From the NCBI RefSeq assembly GCF_028689845.1, contig NZ_JAQVCH010000021.1, positions 1-55,252 on the forward strand: DNA of 55,252 bases. Direction: 5' to 3'. Under the pieces are notes generated by a model that was given only the letters and a program-made list of their open reading frames with translations, ran no database searches and was not told where the DNA came from. The stretch is from Flavobacterium sp. (lineage in GTDB: Bacteria > Bacteroidota > Bacteroidia > Flavobacteriales > Flavobacteriaceae). Shown here piece by piece: positions 28,104-36,706 of the stretch (positions are counted from its first letter, which is position 1; each line of letters starts with the position of its first letter). Made by a program: the position numbers and the translations under genes.

Positions 28104-28496
28104 ATGGATACCAAAATACGATACGAAATAGAATTTGCTGTGAACTCATCACCCCAACTTTTATATCAATATATTTCAACTCCTTCGGGCTTGTCAGAGT
28201 GGTTTGCCGACAATGTTAATTCAAGAGGCGAGTGGTTTACTTTTATTTGGGACGATACCGAAGAGAAAGCCCGTTTGGCCTCGAAAAAAACAAATGAACG
28301 CATTAAATTCAAATGGATTGATGAAGACGATAAAGAAACAGATTACTTTTTTGAGTTGAAAATCTCTGAAGATGAAATTACCAAAGACGTTTCTTTAATA
28401 GTGACCGATTTTGCTTTTGAAGATGAAGTAGAAGAATCAAAACAACTTTGGAAAAATCAAATTGCTGATTTGAAACATGTTATTGGTTCTGTCTAA
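28104..28496 (+). CDS. START-like domain protein (SRPBCC/AHSA1 fold)
   Basis: A 130-residue protein starting MDTKIRYEIEF, with the helix-grip pattern SSPQLLYQYISTPSGLSEWF and later IKFKWIDEDD. It has the size and order of Bacteroidota START-like proteins in the SRPBCC/AHSA1 superfamily, which bind hydrophobic ligands or act as Hsp90 co-factors. The frame is open 25 codons further upstream, but that part is a low-complexity Phe/Leu stretch and the internal ATG matches the family start. A terminator hairpin lies 23 bp after its stop, overlapping the next gene's promoter. Function unknown. Confidence 0.8.
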   Translation: MDTKIRYEIEFAVNSSPQLLYQYISTPSGLSEWFADNVNSRGEWFTFIWDDTEEKARLASKKTNERIKFKWIDEDDKETDYFFELKISEDEITKDVSLIVTDFAFEDEVEESKQLWKNQIADLKHVIGSV

Positions 28497-28511
28497 TTGT
28501 TAGAATAAATG

Positions 28512-28519
28512 TATATTTG
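28512..28519 (+). promoter_or_regulatory. -7 promoter element for the class IV aminotransferase
   Basis: TATATTTG is an exact TAnnTTTG match, 25 bp before the ATG at 28544. Its last base is the first base of the following hairpin. Confidence 0.55.
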
Positions 28520-28543
28520 CCCTGTAAAATCAGGGCTTTTTTT
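28519..28543 (+). terminator. Terminator of the START-like gene
   Basis: GCCCTG (28519-28524), a TAAAAT loop, CAGGGC (28531-28536) and seven T ending directly before the next ATG. It would stop read-through from the START-like gene. Transcripts from the overlapping promoter start inside the hairpin and escape it. Confidence 0.75.
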
Positions 28544-29380
28544 ATGATAAATTTAAATGGAACTTTAGTTGCAAACGATTCTAGTTTAGCTCAAAATCGT
28601 GCTTTTTTGTATGGCGATGCCGTTTTTGAAACCGTTAAGATGGTGAATGACAAGGTGCTTTTTATGGAAGATCATTATTTTCGACTCATGGCTTCTATGC
28701 GGATTATTAGAATGCAAATCCCGATGAACTTTACACTAGAGTATTTAGAAAAACAGTTTCTACAAGTAGCAGCGAGTAATGGTTGTGCCGATTCTTGTCG
28801 CATCCGAATTACGGTTTATCGAAACGAGGGCGGCTTTTATTTACCCAAAACAAGGAGTGTTTCTTTTTTAATGACGGTTCAACCTAAAGAAACTAAAAGC
28901 TATATTTTTTCAAATGAGCCTTATGAAGTAGAATTGTTTAAAGATTTTCATGTCACTAAACAGTTGCTCTCCACCCTAAAATCTACGAATAGGTTAATTC
29001 AAACAGTAGGAAGCATTTTTGCTGATGAAAATGGATATCAAAACTGCCTTTTATTAAATGAAGATAAAAATATTGTTGAAGCACTTAACGGCAATCTATT
29101 TATGCTGATTGGCAATCGGTTATCAACGCCACCTCTGTCTGAAGGTTGTTTAAACGGAGTCATGCGTAAACAAATTTTGGAAATTGCTCAAAAAATGGAA
29201 AATATAGAAGTAGTAGAAGAAGTGATTTCTCCTTTTAGTCTTCAAAAAGCAGATGAATTATTTATTACCAATGTCATAGTGGGAATTCAACCTATAACTA
29301 AGTATCGGAAAAAGTCGTTTGAATCGACACTTGCAAAGCAATTGTTACAAGAGCTTAATCATAAAGAAAACTTGGTTTAA
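28544..29380 (+). CDS. PLP-dependent class IV aminotransferase or aminodeoxychorismate lyase-like
   Basis: A 278-residue fold-type IV PLP enzyme. The N-terminal AFLYGDAVFETV is the family opening, Lys146 in TLKSTNRL is the Schiff-base lysine (as in PabC LKxxNRL), and Glu179 in VEALNGNLF is the PLP ring-nitrogen partner. It could be a 4-amino-4-deoxychorismate lyase (folate pathway), a D-amino acid aminotransferase or a branched-chain aminotransferase. The LKxxNRL form and length favour the PabC-like group, but I would not assign a substrate. Start chosen at the ATG after the terminator. Its stop overlaps the convergent YqgE gene by 4 bp. Confidence 0.85.
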   Translation: MINLNGTLVANDSSLAQNRAFLYGDAVFETVKMVNDKVLFMEDHYFRLMASMRIIRMQIPMNFTLEYLEKQFLQVAASNGCADSCRIRITVYRNEGGFYLPKTRSVSFLMTVQPKETKSYIFSNEPYEVELFKDFHVTKQLLSTLKSTNRLIQTVGSIFADENGYQNCLLLNEDKNIVEALNGNLFMLIGNRLSTPPLSEGCLNGVMRKQILEIAQKMENIEVVEEVISPFSLQKADELFITNVIVGIQPITKYRKKSFESTLAKQLLQELNHKENLV

Positions 29381-29937
29381 TTTAACGTTGGATTTTCCGG
29401 AGCATTAGACCAAATTAAATATTCACCTCCTAATTCTAAGATTTGCTCTTTCCAAAAATCAATAGAAGATTTCTTTAAAATCGATTTTTTATAATTGTTT
29501 TCAATTAAAATCCAAGCATTAGAATTCATTTCTGATTCTAATTGATTGGCATCCCAACCGGTATATCCTAAGAAAAAACGAATATTATCTTTTGTGATGG
29601 TTCCGTTATTAATTAAATCTCTAGTTTTTTCAAAATCGCCGCCCCAAAAAATACCATTAGATATCTCCACACTATCCGGAATTAAATCTGGAATATTGTG
29701 AATAAAATAAAGGTTATCTTGCTCCACCGGACCACCATTATAGATGGTGAAGTTGGCCTCTACTTCTGGTACCAAATCATTAACGGTGTATTGTAGTGGT
29801 TTATTTAAAATAAAACCCACAGAACCACTCGAATTATGATCTGCCAATAAAACAACAGAACGATTGAAAGATAAATCGCCCAAAATAGAGGGTTCTGCAA
29901 TGAGTAAATTGCCTTTTTTCAATTTTTCTGAAATCAT
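29377..29937 (-). CDS. YqgE/AlgH family protein (UPF0301)
   Basis: A 186-residue cytoplasmic protein beginning MISEKLKKGNLLIAEPS, with family blocks FNRSVVLLADHN, GSVGFILNKPL, YNGGPVEQDNLYFIH and FLGYTGWDANQLE. The family is widespread but its biochemical role is not known. The frame is open to a TTG 21 codons upstream, but the ATG at 29937 matches the family start and normal length. It is convergent with the aminotransferase gene. Confidence 0.93.
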   Translation of the reverse strand: MISEKLKKGNLLIAEPSILGDLSFNRSVVLLADHNSSGSVGFILNKPLQYTVNDLVPEVEANFTIYNGGPVEQDNLYFIHNIPDLIPDSVEISNGIFWGGDFEKTRDLINNGTITKDNIRFFLGYTGWDANQLESEMNSNAWILIENNYKKSILKKSSIDFWKEQILELGGEYLIWSNAPENPTLN

Positions 29938-30002
29938 TAATTCTCTTATTTTTATTAAAATTAGTAATTTTTTTTTCAATAAACCTAATTTTTTTAACAA
30001 AA

Positions 30003-30037
30003 TATAAAAAAAAAGTCTTCCATTATGGAAGACTTTT
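30003..30037 (-). terminator. Terminator after the HU gene
   Basis: AAAGTCTTCCA (30012-30022) and TGGAAGACTTT (30026-30036) form a perfect stem with a 3-nt loop. On the minus strand it is followed by eight or more T. Confidence 0.88.
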
Positions 30038-30058
30038 CTTTATATTAACTGGAGTAGA

Positions 30059-30331
30059 CTAGTTAACTGTACCTTCTAATTCAGCACCCGCTTTGAATTT
30101 AACAACATTCTTAGCAGCAATTTTGATGGTTTTTCCAGTTTGTGGATTTCTTCCATCTCTAGCAGCTCTGTTAGAAACTGACCATGATCCGAAACCTACT
30201 AAAGAAACTCTTCCACCTTTTTTCAAAGTAGCTCCTACGTTACCTAAAAATGATTCTAAAGCTAATTTTGCAGCTGCTTTAGTAATTCCTGCATCTGCAG
30301 CGATAGCATCGATTAATTCTGATTTGTTCAT
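30059..30331 (-). CDS. hup: HU family DNA-binding protein
   Basis: A 90-residue histone-like nucleoid protein that dimerises and bends DNA. The sequence opens MNKSELIDAIAADAGITKAAAK, quoted here in part as MNKSELIDAI. It contains GFGSWSVSNRAARDGRNPQTG, whose RNPQTG is the proline-tipped beta arm that intercalates in the minor groove. Length is exactly the HU norm. A good promoter and its own terminator make it a single-gene transcript. Confidence 0.97.
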   Translation of the reverse strand: MNKSELIDAIAADAGITKAAAKLALESFLGNVGATLKKGGRVSLVGFGSWSVSNRAARDGRNPQTGKTIKIAAKNVVKFKAGAELEGTVN

Positions 30332-30375
30332 AATAATAGTTATTAATTGTTGGTTATACTTATTGTTAATAATAA

Positions 30376-30405
30376 CAAATTTAAAAGGAATTCCTTATTG
30401 CACAA
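30376..30405 (-). promoter_or_regulatory. Promoter of the HU gene
   Basis: On the minus strand TTG (30403-30405), a 19-bp spacer and TAAATTTG (30376-30383) match the Bacteroidota TTG-N19-TAnnTTTG consensus. It lies 45 bp before the HU start codon. Confidence 0.7.
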
Positions 30406-30509
30406 GTGTTTTCGTTGTTTTTCGTAAATTTTGTTAATAACTTAGTCTTTATTGTTGATAAAGCGGTGTTGTTCATCGATTTTTTTAATGATTTCAGTCA
30501 TAGCAATGC

Positions 30510-31457
30510 TTACAAGGCCATTGCAGAAGGTAAAAATGTCATTCCGTTTAGTAATTCTGCTGCAGTCAATCTTTTCTTTCCTGGCATTTGGATATTTTTA
30601 ATTTCTATAAAACCATTTTTTACTGCCACTTTTATTTCTTTTTTAGTAGCCAAAATACAGCCAATGTTCATCGAATGTATTTCTGGATGAAAAACGCTTT
30701 CATAAATTTTTACATTCCACTCTTGTTCTTCTTGATGAATGATACACCAAGCGGCTGGATACGGACTTAATCCACGAATTAAATTATGAATTTCTTCGCC
30801 TGATTTTGTCCAGTCAATTTTACAATTCTCACGATGGAGTTTTGATGCCGTTTTTAAGGCTGTATTTTCCATTTGTATTGTTGTGGATACCGTTCCTGTT
30901 TCTATTAATTGTAAGGTTTCCAGAACTGCTTCGCTGCCTAATTTCATCAAGCGGTCGTGCAGTTGACCCGCATTTTCTGTAGGTTCAATTGGGGTTTCTT
31001 TCGCCAAAATAAGGGCTCCGGTATCTATTTTATCATCAATAAAAAAGGTTGTGACGCCTGTTTTTTCTTCTCCATTAATAATTGCCCAATTAATCGGTGC
31101 AGCACCACGGTATTGTGGCAATAACGAGGCATGTAAATTAAACGTTCCTAATTTAGGCATTTGCCAAACCACTGCGGGTAACATTCTAAACGCAACAACC
31201 ACCTGACAATTGGCTTCTAAGTTTTTTAACTCCTGTATAAAAGATTCGTCTTTTAAATTTGTGGGTTGAAGAATAGTCAATCCTTTTTCTAAGGCATAGG
31301 TTTTGACAGCCGAAAAATTGATTTTCTGACCTCTACCAGCGGGTTTGTCTGCCGCCGTAACAACGCCAACTACGTTATAGTGCTGATTCAGTAGGCTATC
31401 TAAAATTCCCACCGCAAAATAGGGTGTTCCCATGAATACAATTCGTAATTTTTCCAT
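30510..31457 (-). CDS. fmt: Methionyl-tRNA formyltransferase
   Basis: Formylates Met-tRNA(fMet) with 10-formyl-tetrahydrofolate for translation initiation. The 315-residue protein has the N-terminal formyltransferase fold opening VFMGTPYFAVGILD, the catalytic NLHASLLPQYRGAAPINWAI block (quoted as NLHASLLPQYRGAAP) and the IDTG segment around the catalytic Asp. The C-terminal OB-like domain (about 205-315) includes RGLSPYPAAW. It is the third gene of an ATPase-recQ-fmt run with gaps of 1-3 bp, so it is translated from a polycistronic message. Confidence 0.96.
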   Translation of the reverse strand: MEKLRIVFMGTPYFAVGILDSLLNQHYNVVGVVTAADKPAGRGQKINFSAVKTYALEKGLTILQPTNLKDESFIQELKNLEANCQVVVAFRMLPAVVWQMPKLGTFNLHASLLPQYRGAAPINWAIINGEEKTGVTTFFIDDKIDTGALILAKETPIEPTENAGQLHDRLMKLGSEAVLETLQLIETGTVSTTIQMENTALKTASKLHRENCKIDWTKSGEEIHNLIRGLSPYPAAWCIIHQEEQEWNVKIYESVFHPEIHSMNIGCILATKKEIKVAVKNGFIEIKNIQMPGKKRLTAAELLNGMTFLPSAMAL

Positions 31458-31458
31458 T

Positions 31459-33351
31459 TTAAACTAAGGTATATTGATTAGAAGGTAAAATCTTTATTTT
31501 TTCATCCTCCAATAATTCTTTTAAGGTTTCAATCAGTAAGCCTTCAGAAAAGGCTAAGTTTTTTAAAAGTTCTCGAGAACTATATGGTTTTTCTCCAAGT
31601 AATTCCAATACTAAAAAAGCGATTGATTGGTTTGGTTTTTGTGAAATTTTTACCTGTATACAGTAGGAACATATTCCGCAATTGGATGTATTTTCTTCGC
31701 CAAAATAACGTAGAATGAGTCTGCTTTTGCATTGATCGGTGTTATTGACATAGCGAATAACTTCTTGCAATTTTTGTTTTTTTAACTCATTTTGAGTTTC
31801 TAAATATTTTACGACTCGATTTATCGTTCGGTCATCTTCTCTAATTTCATTAAAGGTCAGCAAAGCATCGTTGTGTTTGGCTATATAATCGACAATTCCT
31901 TTTTCTTTTAACCGCGAAAGTGTTTCTTCTATTTTTGATTCTTCTACCTGACTTTTTCGGGCAATTAAAGAGAGGTTGACCGCAGTTGGCGAATCATAAA
32001 TGCCTGAATAAGTGCGTAAAAAAGCTAAAATTATTTCTTCATCCGCTGGATTTAAACTGATGAACCGAATGACTTCTTTGCTCTCTAACACAAATTGCAG
32101 CTGCATTTTTTCAGAAAACTCTTGAGCAAACCGAATAATTCCTTGTTGGTCTAAAAACTGTAAAGCCATATACGCTTTGAGTACCGGAAAATGGTATTGA
32201 GCACAAAAATGGTTGAGATTAAAAGCAAATTGTTGCGTCATTCCTTCGCCATAAGCAATCTGTAAATACGTACACAATTTAATATAAACTAGTTTCAAAA
32301 ACTCCTTATCTGGTAAATTGGCTAAAAATTGGGTTTGAACCGATTTTACATCAGAAGGACCAACGAATAAAACTGCCTGAGCTGGAGCACCATTTCTGCC
32401 TGCTCTTCCCGCTTCTTGGTAATAATTTTCTAAGTTTTCAGGTAACTGATAGTGAATGACTGTTTTTACATTGGCTTTATCAATTCCCATCCCAAAAGCA
32501 TTGGTAGCTACCATCACAAGCGATTTCTCGTCCATCCAGTTTTCCATGTGCTTCGTTTTTTCTTTACGCGTAAGTCCGCCATGATAAAAAGTAGCCTTAA
32601 TTCCTAAACGTATTAATTGATTCGAAATTTCATAACACGCTTTTCGATTTCGAACATAGATGATGGCTGGTGCTGGATTTTTTTTTAAGAGTTGTTCCAT
32701 CTTAAACAATTTATCTTCTGCTTGAATTACCAAATAGGCAATGTTTTCTCTTGCAAATGATTTTTGAAAAAGAAGCGGATTTTCTAATTGCAATTGGACT
32801 ATTAAATCTTTTTTAACCTGTTCTGTTGCCGATGCCGTTAAGGCCAAAAAAGGCACTTTTGGAAAAAAAGTCTTTAAAACTTGAATTTTTAAATAAGCAG
32901 GTCGAAAATCATGACCCCATTGCGAAACACAATGTGCTTCATCAACGGCAATTAGATTAATGGGAAGGTTTTTAATTTTTTCAATCACCCAATCTTGTTG
33001 TAATCGCTCTGGCGAAAGGTATAAGAATTTGTAATTCCCATATAAACAGTTGTCTAATAGAGTAATAACTTCATCGCTAGAGATGCCTCCTGTTAAGGCA
33101 ATTGCTTTAATATCGCGTTTTTTTAAATTGTCCACTTGATCTTTCATTAAAGCAATAAGTGGCGAAATTACTAAACAAATTCCATCGTTTAGCATAGCCG
33201 GAACTTGGAAACACAGTGATTTTCCGCCACCGGTTGGCAATAAAGCAAGCGTATCATGGCCGTCTAAAACAGCGGTGATAATTTCTAATTGTGGGGTGCG
33301 AAAGGTATCAAAACCCCAATATTTTTTTAAAATTTCTTCGGCTTTAACCAT
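31459..33351 (-). CDS. recQ: ATP-dependent DNA helicase RecQ family, HRDC-less
   Basis: A 630-residue SF2 3'-5' helicase for recombination and repair. Motif 0 (FDTFRTPQLEII), Walker A (LLPTGGGKSLCFQ, about 37-49) and DEAH (VDEAHCVSQWGHDFRP, 136-151) are intact, as are the ALTASAT and QEAGRAGRNG motifs. The zinc site CKSRL...CGICSYC and a short winged-helix-like segment follow. The C-terminus ends without an HRDC domain, so it is the shorter of the RecQ types I recall in Flavobacteria. It sits between an ATPase gene and fmt in one operon. Confidence 0.94.
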   Translation of the reverse strand: MVKAEEILKKYWGFDTFRTPQLEIITAVLDGHDTLALLPTGGGKSLCFQVPAMLNDGICLVISPLIALMKDQVDNLKKRDIKAIALTGGISSDEVITLLDNCLYGNYKFLYLSPERLQQDWVIEKIKNLPINLIAVDEAHCVSQWGHDFRPAYLKIQVLKTFFPKVPFLALTASATEQVKKDLIVQLQLENPLLFQKSFARENIAYLVIQAEDKLFKMEQLLKKNPAPAIIYVRNRKACYEISNQLIRLGIKATFYHGGLTRKEKTKHMENWMDEKSLVMVATNAFGMGIDKANVKTVIHYQLPENLENYYQEAGRAGRNGAPAQAVLFVGPSDVKSVQTQFLANLPDKEFLKLVYIKLCTYLQIAYGEGMTQQFAFNLNHFCAQYHFPVLKAYMALQFLDQQGIIRFAQEFSEKMQLQFVLESKEVIRFISLNPADEEIILAFLRTYSGIYDSPTAVNLSLIARKSQVEESKIEETLSRLKEKGIVDYIAKHNDALLTFNEIREDDRTINRVVKYLETQNELKKQKLQEVIRYVNNTDQCKSRLILRYFGEENTSNCGICSYCIQVKISQKPNQSIAFLVLELLGEKPYSSRELLKNLAFSEGLLIETLKELLEDEKIKILPSNQYTLV

Positions 33352-33354
33352 AAA

Positions 33355-33897
33355 TTACTGTGCTATGGCCTCTAAGATAAAAAGAATTCTGCTATTTAAA
33401 TCACCTTGTGGCACTTCAATTAAGTCATAGCCATAATTTTCATAGGTTTCTTTTAGGTGGGTATAGATTAGTTTGGCTTGTTCAAAGTTTTCATACCGGT
33501 CTTTATCACTTACATAAATGCTTTCCCATGGAGGTAACAAAAAAACTTTGGTATAGCGATTTTGTTTACAGTTTTCATCAAAAAAGGCAGGATAACTATC
33601 GCCAATATAGTGCATATACGCTAAAATGTCTGGAATGCCTCGGTCTAAAAAAATGATAGGTTCATTGATGGTACTGGCGTCTAAAAATTGTTTTTTTCTA
33701 CCTTCTAAAAGCAATTCGCTAAAAAGTAAAGGCTTTTCTAAAAAGAGTTGTTCGATACCTTTTTTTCGAGCTTCATTAATGATGTCTCGTGATATTTCTG
33801 AAAAACACGTGTAGCCTTGCTCAATCAATCCATCGATGATTGTGGTTTTTCCGGTTCCAGGACCTCCCGTTATGACGATAATGTTTTTGCTCACCAA
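33355..33897 (-). CDS. P-loop ATPase/kinase (AAA_28 type)
   Basis: A 180-residue nucleotide-binding protein. Walker A is GGPGTGKTT at residues 11-19. The middle FLDRGIPDILAYMHYIG block and the lid-like KDRYENFEQA match the AAA_28 family of predicted small ATPases or nucleoside kinase-like proteins. The partner and substrate are unknown. It is the first gene of the operon with recQ (3 bp downstream) and fmt. Confidence 0.85.
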   Translation of the reverse strand: MVSKNIIVITGGPGTGKTTIIDGLIEQGYTCFSEISRDIINEARKKGIEQLFLEKPLLFSELLLEGRKKQFLDASTINEPIIFLDRGIPDILAYMHYIGDSYPAFFDENCKQNRYTKVFLLPPWESIYVSDKDRYENFEQAKLIYTHLKETYENYGYDLIEVPQGDLNSRILFILEAIAQ

Positions 33898-34094
33898 AAA
33901 TTAAATAAAGCGGTAAATTTAGCCATTTTGATAGGTTGAAAGCAAACTTTATAGTTTTTTTTAGCTTTTATAAGTGATTCAAATTAGAAAGGAGTTCATT
34001 TAGAGCCTATTTACTTTTTTTAAATCATGGATAGTGAAAGATTAAAGTTATTTTAAAATTAATTTCAATTTTATAAAATCTAAAATCAATACTG

Positions 34095-34102
34095 TATATT
34101 TG
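34095..34102 (+). promoter_or_regulatory. -7 promoter element for the DUF493 operon
   Basis: TATATTTG is an exact TAnnTTTG match, 18 bp before the ATG at 34120. It excludes the TTG at 34114 as a comfortable start. Confidence 0.55.
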
Positions 34103-34119
34103 CGTATAATAAATTGCAA

Positions 34120-34404
34120 ATGGATAAGAATACGGAAGAATTTTATGAACGATTAAAAGAAGAATTACGCAAAACTTCCGATTGGCCTTCAATTTACCTT
34201 TATAAATTTATTGTGCCAACCGATGCAGTTAAAATAATAGCTGTTGAAAATGCGTTTAATAATATGGGTGCTGTAATCAATACGCAGCAGTCTAAAACTG
34301 GAAAGTTTACGAGTATTTCTGTCAACGTTCGAATGAAAAATCCAGAACAGATAGTCGAAAAATACCTTGAAGTTTCAACTATTGACGGAATCATTTCGCT
34401 TTAA
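34120..34404 (+). CDS. DUF493 family protein
   Basis: A 94-residue ferredoxin-like small protein (MDKNTEEFYERLKEEL ... FIVPTDAV ... KFTSISVNVRMKN). Members such as YbeD have the same alpha-beta pattern and are thought to be regulatory, but no activity is established. The start at 34120 is favoured over an upstream TTG because it leaves room for the promoter. The gene begins a three-gene run with DUF4290 (10 bp downstream) and murA. Confidence 0.85.
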   Translation: MDKNTEEFYERLKEELRKTSDWPSIYLYKFIVPTDAVKIIAVENAFNNMGAVINTQQSKTGKFTSISVNVRMKNPEQIVEKYLEVSTIDGIISL

Positions 34405-34414
34405 AAATAATCAA

Positions 34415-35119
34415 ATGACGAATAATGAACAAGCACATGCTATTGTGCATGAATTAGAATATAATGCCGAACGGCCGCATTTAATGATTCCTGAATATGG
34501 GCGTCATTTGCAAAAATTGATTAATCAAGCCACACAAATTGAAGATAGAGAGGAGCGAAACAAAGCGGCTCGCTATATTATTAAAGTGATGGGGAGTTTA
34601 AATCCGCATTTGCGAGATGTGCTCGATTTTCAGCATAAATTATGGGATCAACTTTTTATCATGTCTAATTTTGAATTAGAGGTAGATAGTCCGTATCCCA
34701 TTCCAACGCGAGAAGTCATTAATTTAAAGCCAGAACGGTTGGATTATCCTCAAAAAAATCCAAAATACCGCTATTACGGCAACAATATTAAATACATGAT
34801 AGATGTGGCTAATAGCTGGGAAGAAGGTGATTTAAAAAGTGCGTTAGTTAAAGTTATTGCGAACCACATGAAAAAATCCTATTTAAGTTGGAATAAAGAT
34901 ACGGTGGATGATAAAGCTATTTTTAATCATCTTTTTGAATTATCCAATGGTAAAATAGATTTACATAATTCATCAGAAGAATTACTAAACACTTCTGATT
35001 TAATGCGAACGAACAAGAAAATTTCGAATAAAAACATCCCTTTGAATCAGAAAAATTTAATTCAAAAGAAAAGTAAAATTCAATTACAAAAATCGAAACC
35101 GTTTAAAAAACAACAATAA
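34415..35119 (+). CDS. DUF4290 family protein
   Basis: A 234-residue protein found only in Bacteroidota as far as I recall, and consistently next to murA. It is mostly alpha-helical, with EYNAERPHLMIPEYGRH and NPHLRDVLDFQHKLWDQL as the recognisable blocks. The C-terminal 40 residues are a Lys/Asn-rich, probably disordered tail. The start at 34415 is the ATG that avoids the DUF493 coding overlap. The genomic link to murA suggests a cell-envelope role, which is inference. Confidence 0.85.
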   Translation: MTNNEQAHAIVHELEYNAERPHLMIPEYGRHLQKLINQATQIEDREERNKAARYIIKVMGSLNPHLRDVLDFQHKLWDQLFIMSNFELEVDSPYPIPTREVINLKPERLDYPQKNPKYRYYGNNIKYMIDVANSWEEGDLKSALVKVIANHMKKSYLSWNKDTVDDKAIFNHLFELSNGKIDLHNSSEELLNTSDLMRTNKKISNKNIPLNQKNLIQKKSKIQLQKSKPFKKQQ

Positions 35120-35137
35120 TAATCGCGGAATTCAATT

Positions 35138-36448
35138 ATGGGAACATTTAAGATAGAAGGCGGACATCGTCTCAAAGGAGCTATTCATCCACAAGGAGCA
35201 AAAAACGAAGCGTTACAAATATTATGTACCGTTTTACTTACCGCAGAAAAAGTAACCATAAACAATATTCCCGATATCATTGATGTCAATAAATTAATTA
35301 AATTATTAGGTAATTTAGGCGTTAAAATTCAACAAAACGGCACCGGTTCCATTACGTTTCAGGCAGATGAAGTCAATGTTGCTTATCTCGAAACCGAAGC
35401 GTTTAAAAAAGAAGGCGGTTCTTTGCGAGGCTCTATTATGATTGTTGGACCTTTACTTGCTCGTTTCGGAAAAGGATATATTCCAAAACCAGGCGGCGAT
35501 AAAATTGGAAGACGTCGATTAGATACCCATTTTGAGGGATTTATGAATCTAGGAGCCAAGTTTAGATACAATCGTGAAGACCATTTTTATGGGGTTGAAA
35601 ATGAAGGAAGATTAAAAGGTGCTTATATGCTTTTGGATGAAGCATCGGTTACTGGAACTGCCAACATTGTAATGGCCGCTGTTTTGGCAGAAGGTATCAC
35701 GACCATTTATAATGCGGCATGTGAACCGTATTTGCAACAACTCTGTAAAATGCTCAATTCTATGGGAGCAAAAATCACTGGAGTAGGCTCTAATTTATTG
35801 ACTATTGAAGGTGTTGAAACCTTAGGCGGATGCACCCACCGCATTTTACCAGACATGGTTGAAATTGGTAGTTGGATTGGTTTAGCAGCGATGACTCGAA
35901 GTGAAATTACCATTAAAAATGTAAGTTGGGAAAACCTGGGAGTGATTCCAAGTGTTTTTAGAAAGTTAGGAATCACTTTGGAACGAAGAGGCGATGATAT
36001 TTTTATTCCAGAACACAAAGACGGATATGAAGTAAAGAAAGACATCGATGGTTCGATACTAACAGTAGCCGATGCTCCGTGGCCTGGATTTACACCCGAT
36101 TTATTGAGTATTGTTTTAGTGGTCGCCACCCAAGCAAAAGGCGAAGTACTCATTCACCAAAAAATGTTTGAAAGCCGTTTGTTTTTCGTTGATAAATTGA
36201 TTGACATGGGAGCAAAAATAATTCTTTGTGACCCGCATCGTGCCGTAGTCATCGGACATAACTTCCAATCAGAATTAAAAGCAACAGTCATGTCATCACC
36301 AGATATCCGTGCCGGAATCTCCTTATTAATTGCGGCATTATCTGCAAAAGGAACCAGCATCATCCAAAACATCGAACAAATTGACAGAGGCTATGAAAAC
36401 ATCGACGAACGTTTACGAGCCATTGGTGCCAAAATTGTGAGAGAATAA
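35138..36448 (+). CDS. murA: UDP-N-acetylglucosamine 1-carboxyvinyltransferase
   Basis: Catalyses the first committed step of peptidoglycan synthesis, transferring enolpyruvate from PEP to UDP-GlcNAc. The 436-residue EPSP-synthase-like protein opens FKIEGGHRLKGAIHPQGAKNE (quoted as FKIEGGHRLKG) with the conserved Lys-Asn pair. The PGG loop normally carrying the catalytic Cys (E. coli Cys115) reads PGGDKIG, with Asp121 in its place. Natural Cys-to-Asp MurA enzymes are active and insensitive to fosfomycin, so the gene is expected to be functional. It closes the DUF493-DUF4290-murA run and is followed by a terminator. Confidence 0.97.
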   Translation: MGTFKIEGGHRLKGAIHPQGAKNEALQILCTVLLTAEKVTINNIPDIIDVNKLIKLLGNLGVKIQQNGTGSITFQADEVNVAYLETEAFKKEGGSLRGSIMIVGPLLARFGKGYIPKPGGDKIGRRRLDTHFEGFMNLGAKFRYNREDHFYGVENEGRLKGAYMLLDEASVTGTANIVMAAVLAEGITTIYNAACEPYLQQLCKMLNSMGAKITGVGSNLLTIEGVETLGGCTHRILPDMVEIGSWIGLAAMTRSEITIKNVSWENLGVIPSVFRKLGITLERRGDDIFIPEHKDGYEVKKDIDGSILTVADAPWPGFTPDLLSIVLVVATQAKGEVLIHQKMFESRLFFVDKLIDMGAKIILCDPHRAVVIGHNFQSELKATVMSSPDIRAGISLLIAALSAKGTSIIQNIEQIDRGYENIDERLRAIGAKIVRE

Positions 36449-36467
36449 TCAAACACAAAATATACTT

Positions 36468-36506
36468 AAAAAGAGAAGTACTGCGTAGCACTTCTCTTTT
36501 TTTTTG
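36468..36506 (+). terminator. Terminator after murA
   Basis: AAAAGAGAAGT (36469-36479) and ACTTCTCTTTT (36490-36500) form an 11-bp stem with a 10-nt loop followed by further T. It marks the left edge of the accessory island. Confidence 0.85.
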
Positions 36507-36587
36507 CTTTTTTTGTCACTAGTACTAAGATGCATTTATGCATTTATCTATTCCAAAAAAATTAAAAATCGTTAATCGTTCTGTTTA

Positions 36588-36637
36588 TCATTGCGAGGCA
36601 TCCGCATTGTCTTTGCGAGGCACGAAGCAATCTCCTT
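36588..36637 (+). repeat. TCATTGCGAGG...GAAGCAATCTCC dispersed element, left copy
   Basis: TCATTGCGAGGCA (36588-36600) followed by TTTGCGAGGCACGAAGCAATC (36612 onward) is a short dispersed intergenic element known from many bacterial genomes. A diverged copy in the same orientation lies at 40076-40103 on the other side of the island. Confidence 0.55.
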
Positions 36638-36706
36638 AATTATTTTCCTCTGAAGTCAGAGACATATTGTGCTATGATAGAAGATTTTGGGGGGCAGGGT
36701 TTTTTG

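Noticed and set aside
35707..36153. 148-codon minus-strand open frame in murA
   Set aside because: Antisense to a conserved part of murA and without recognisable motifs.
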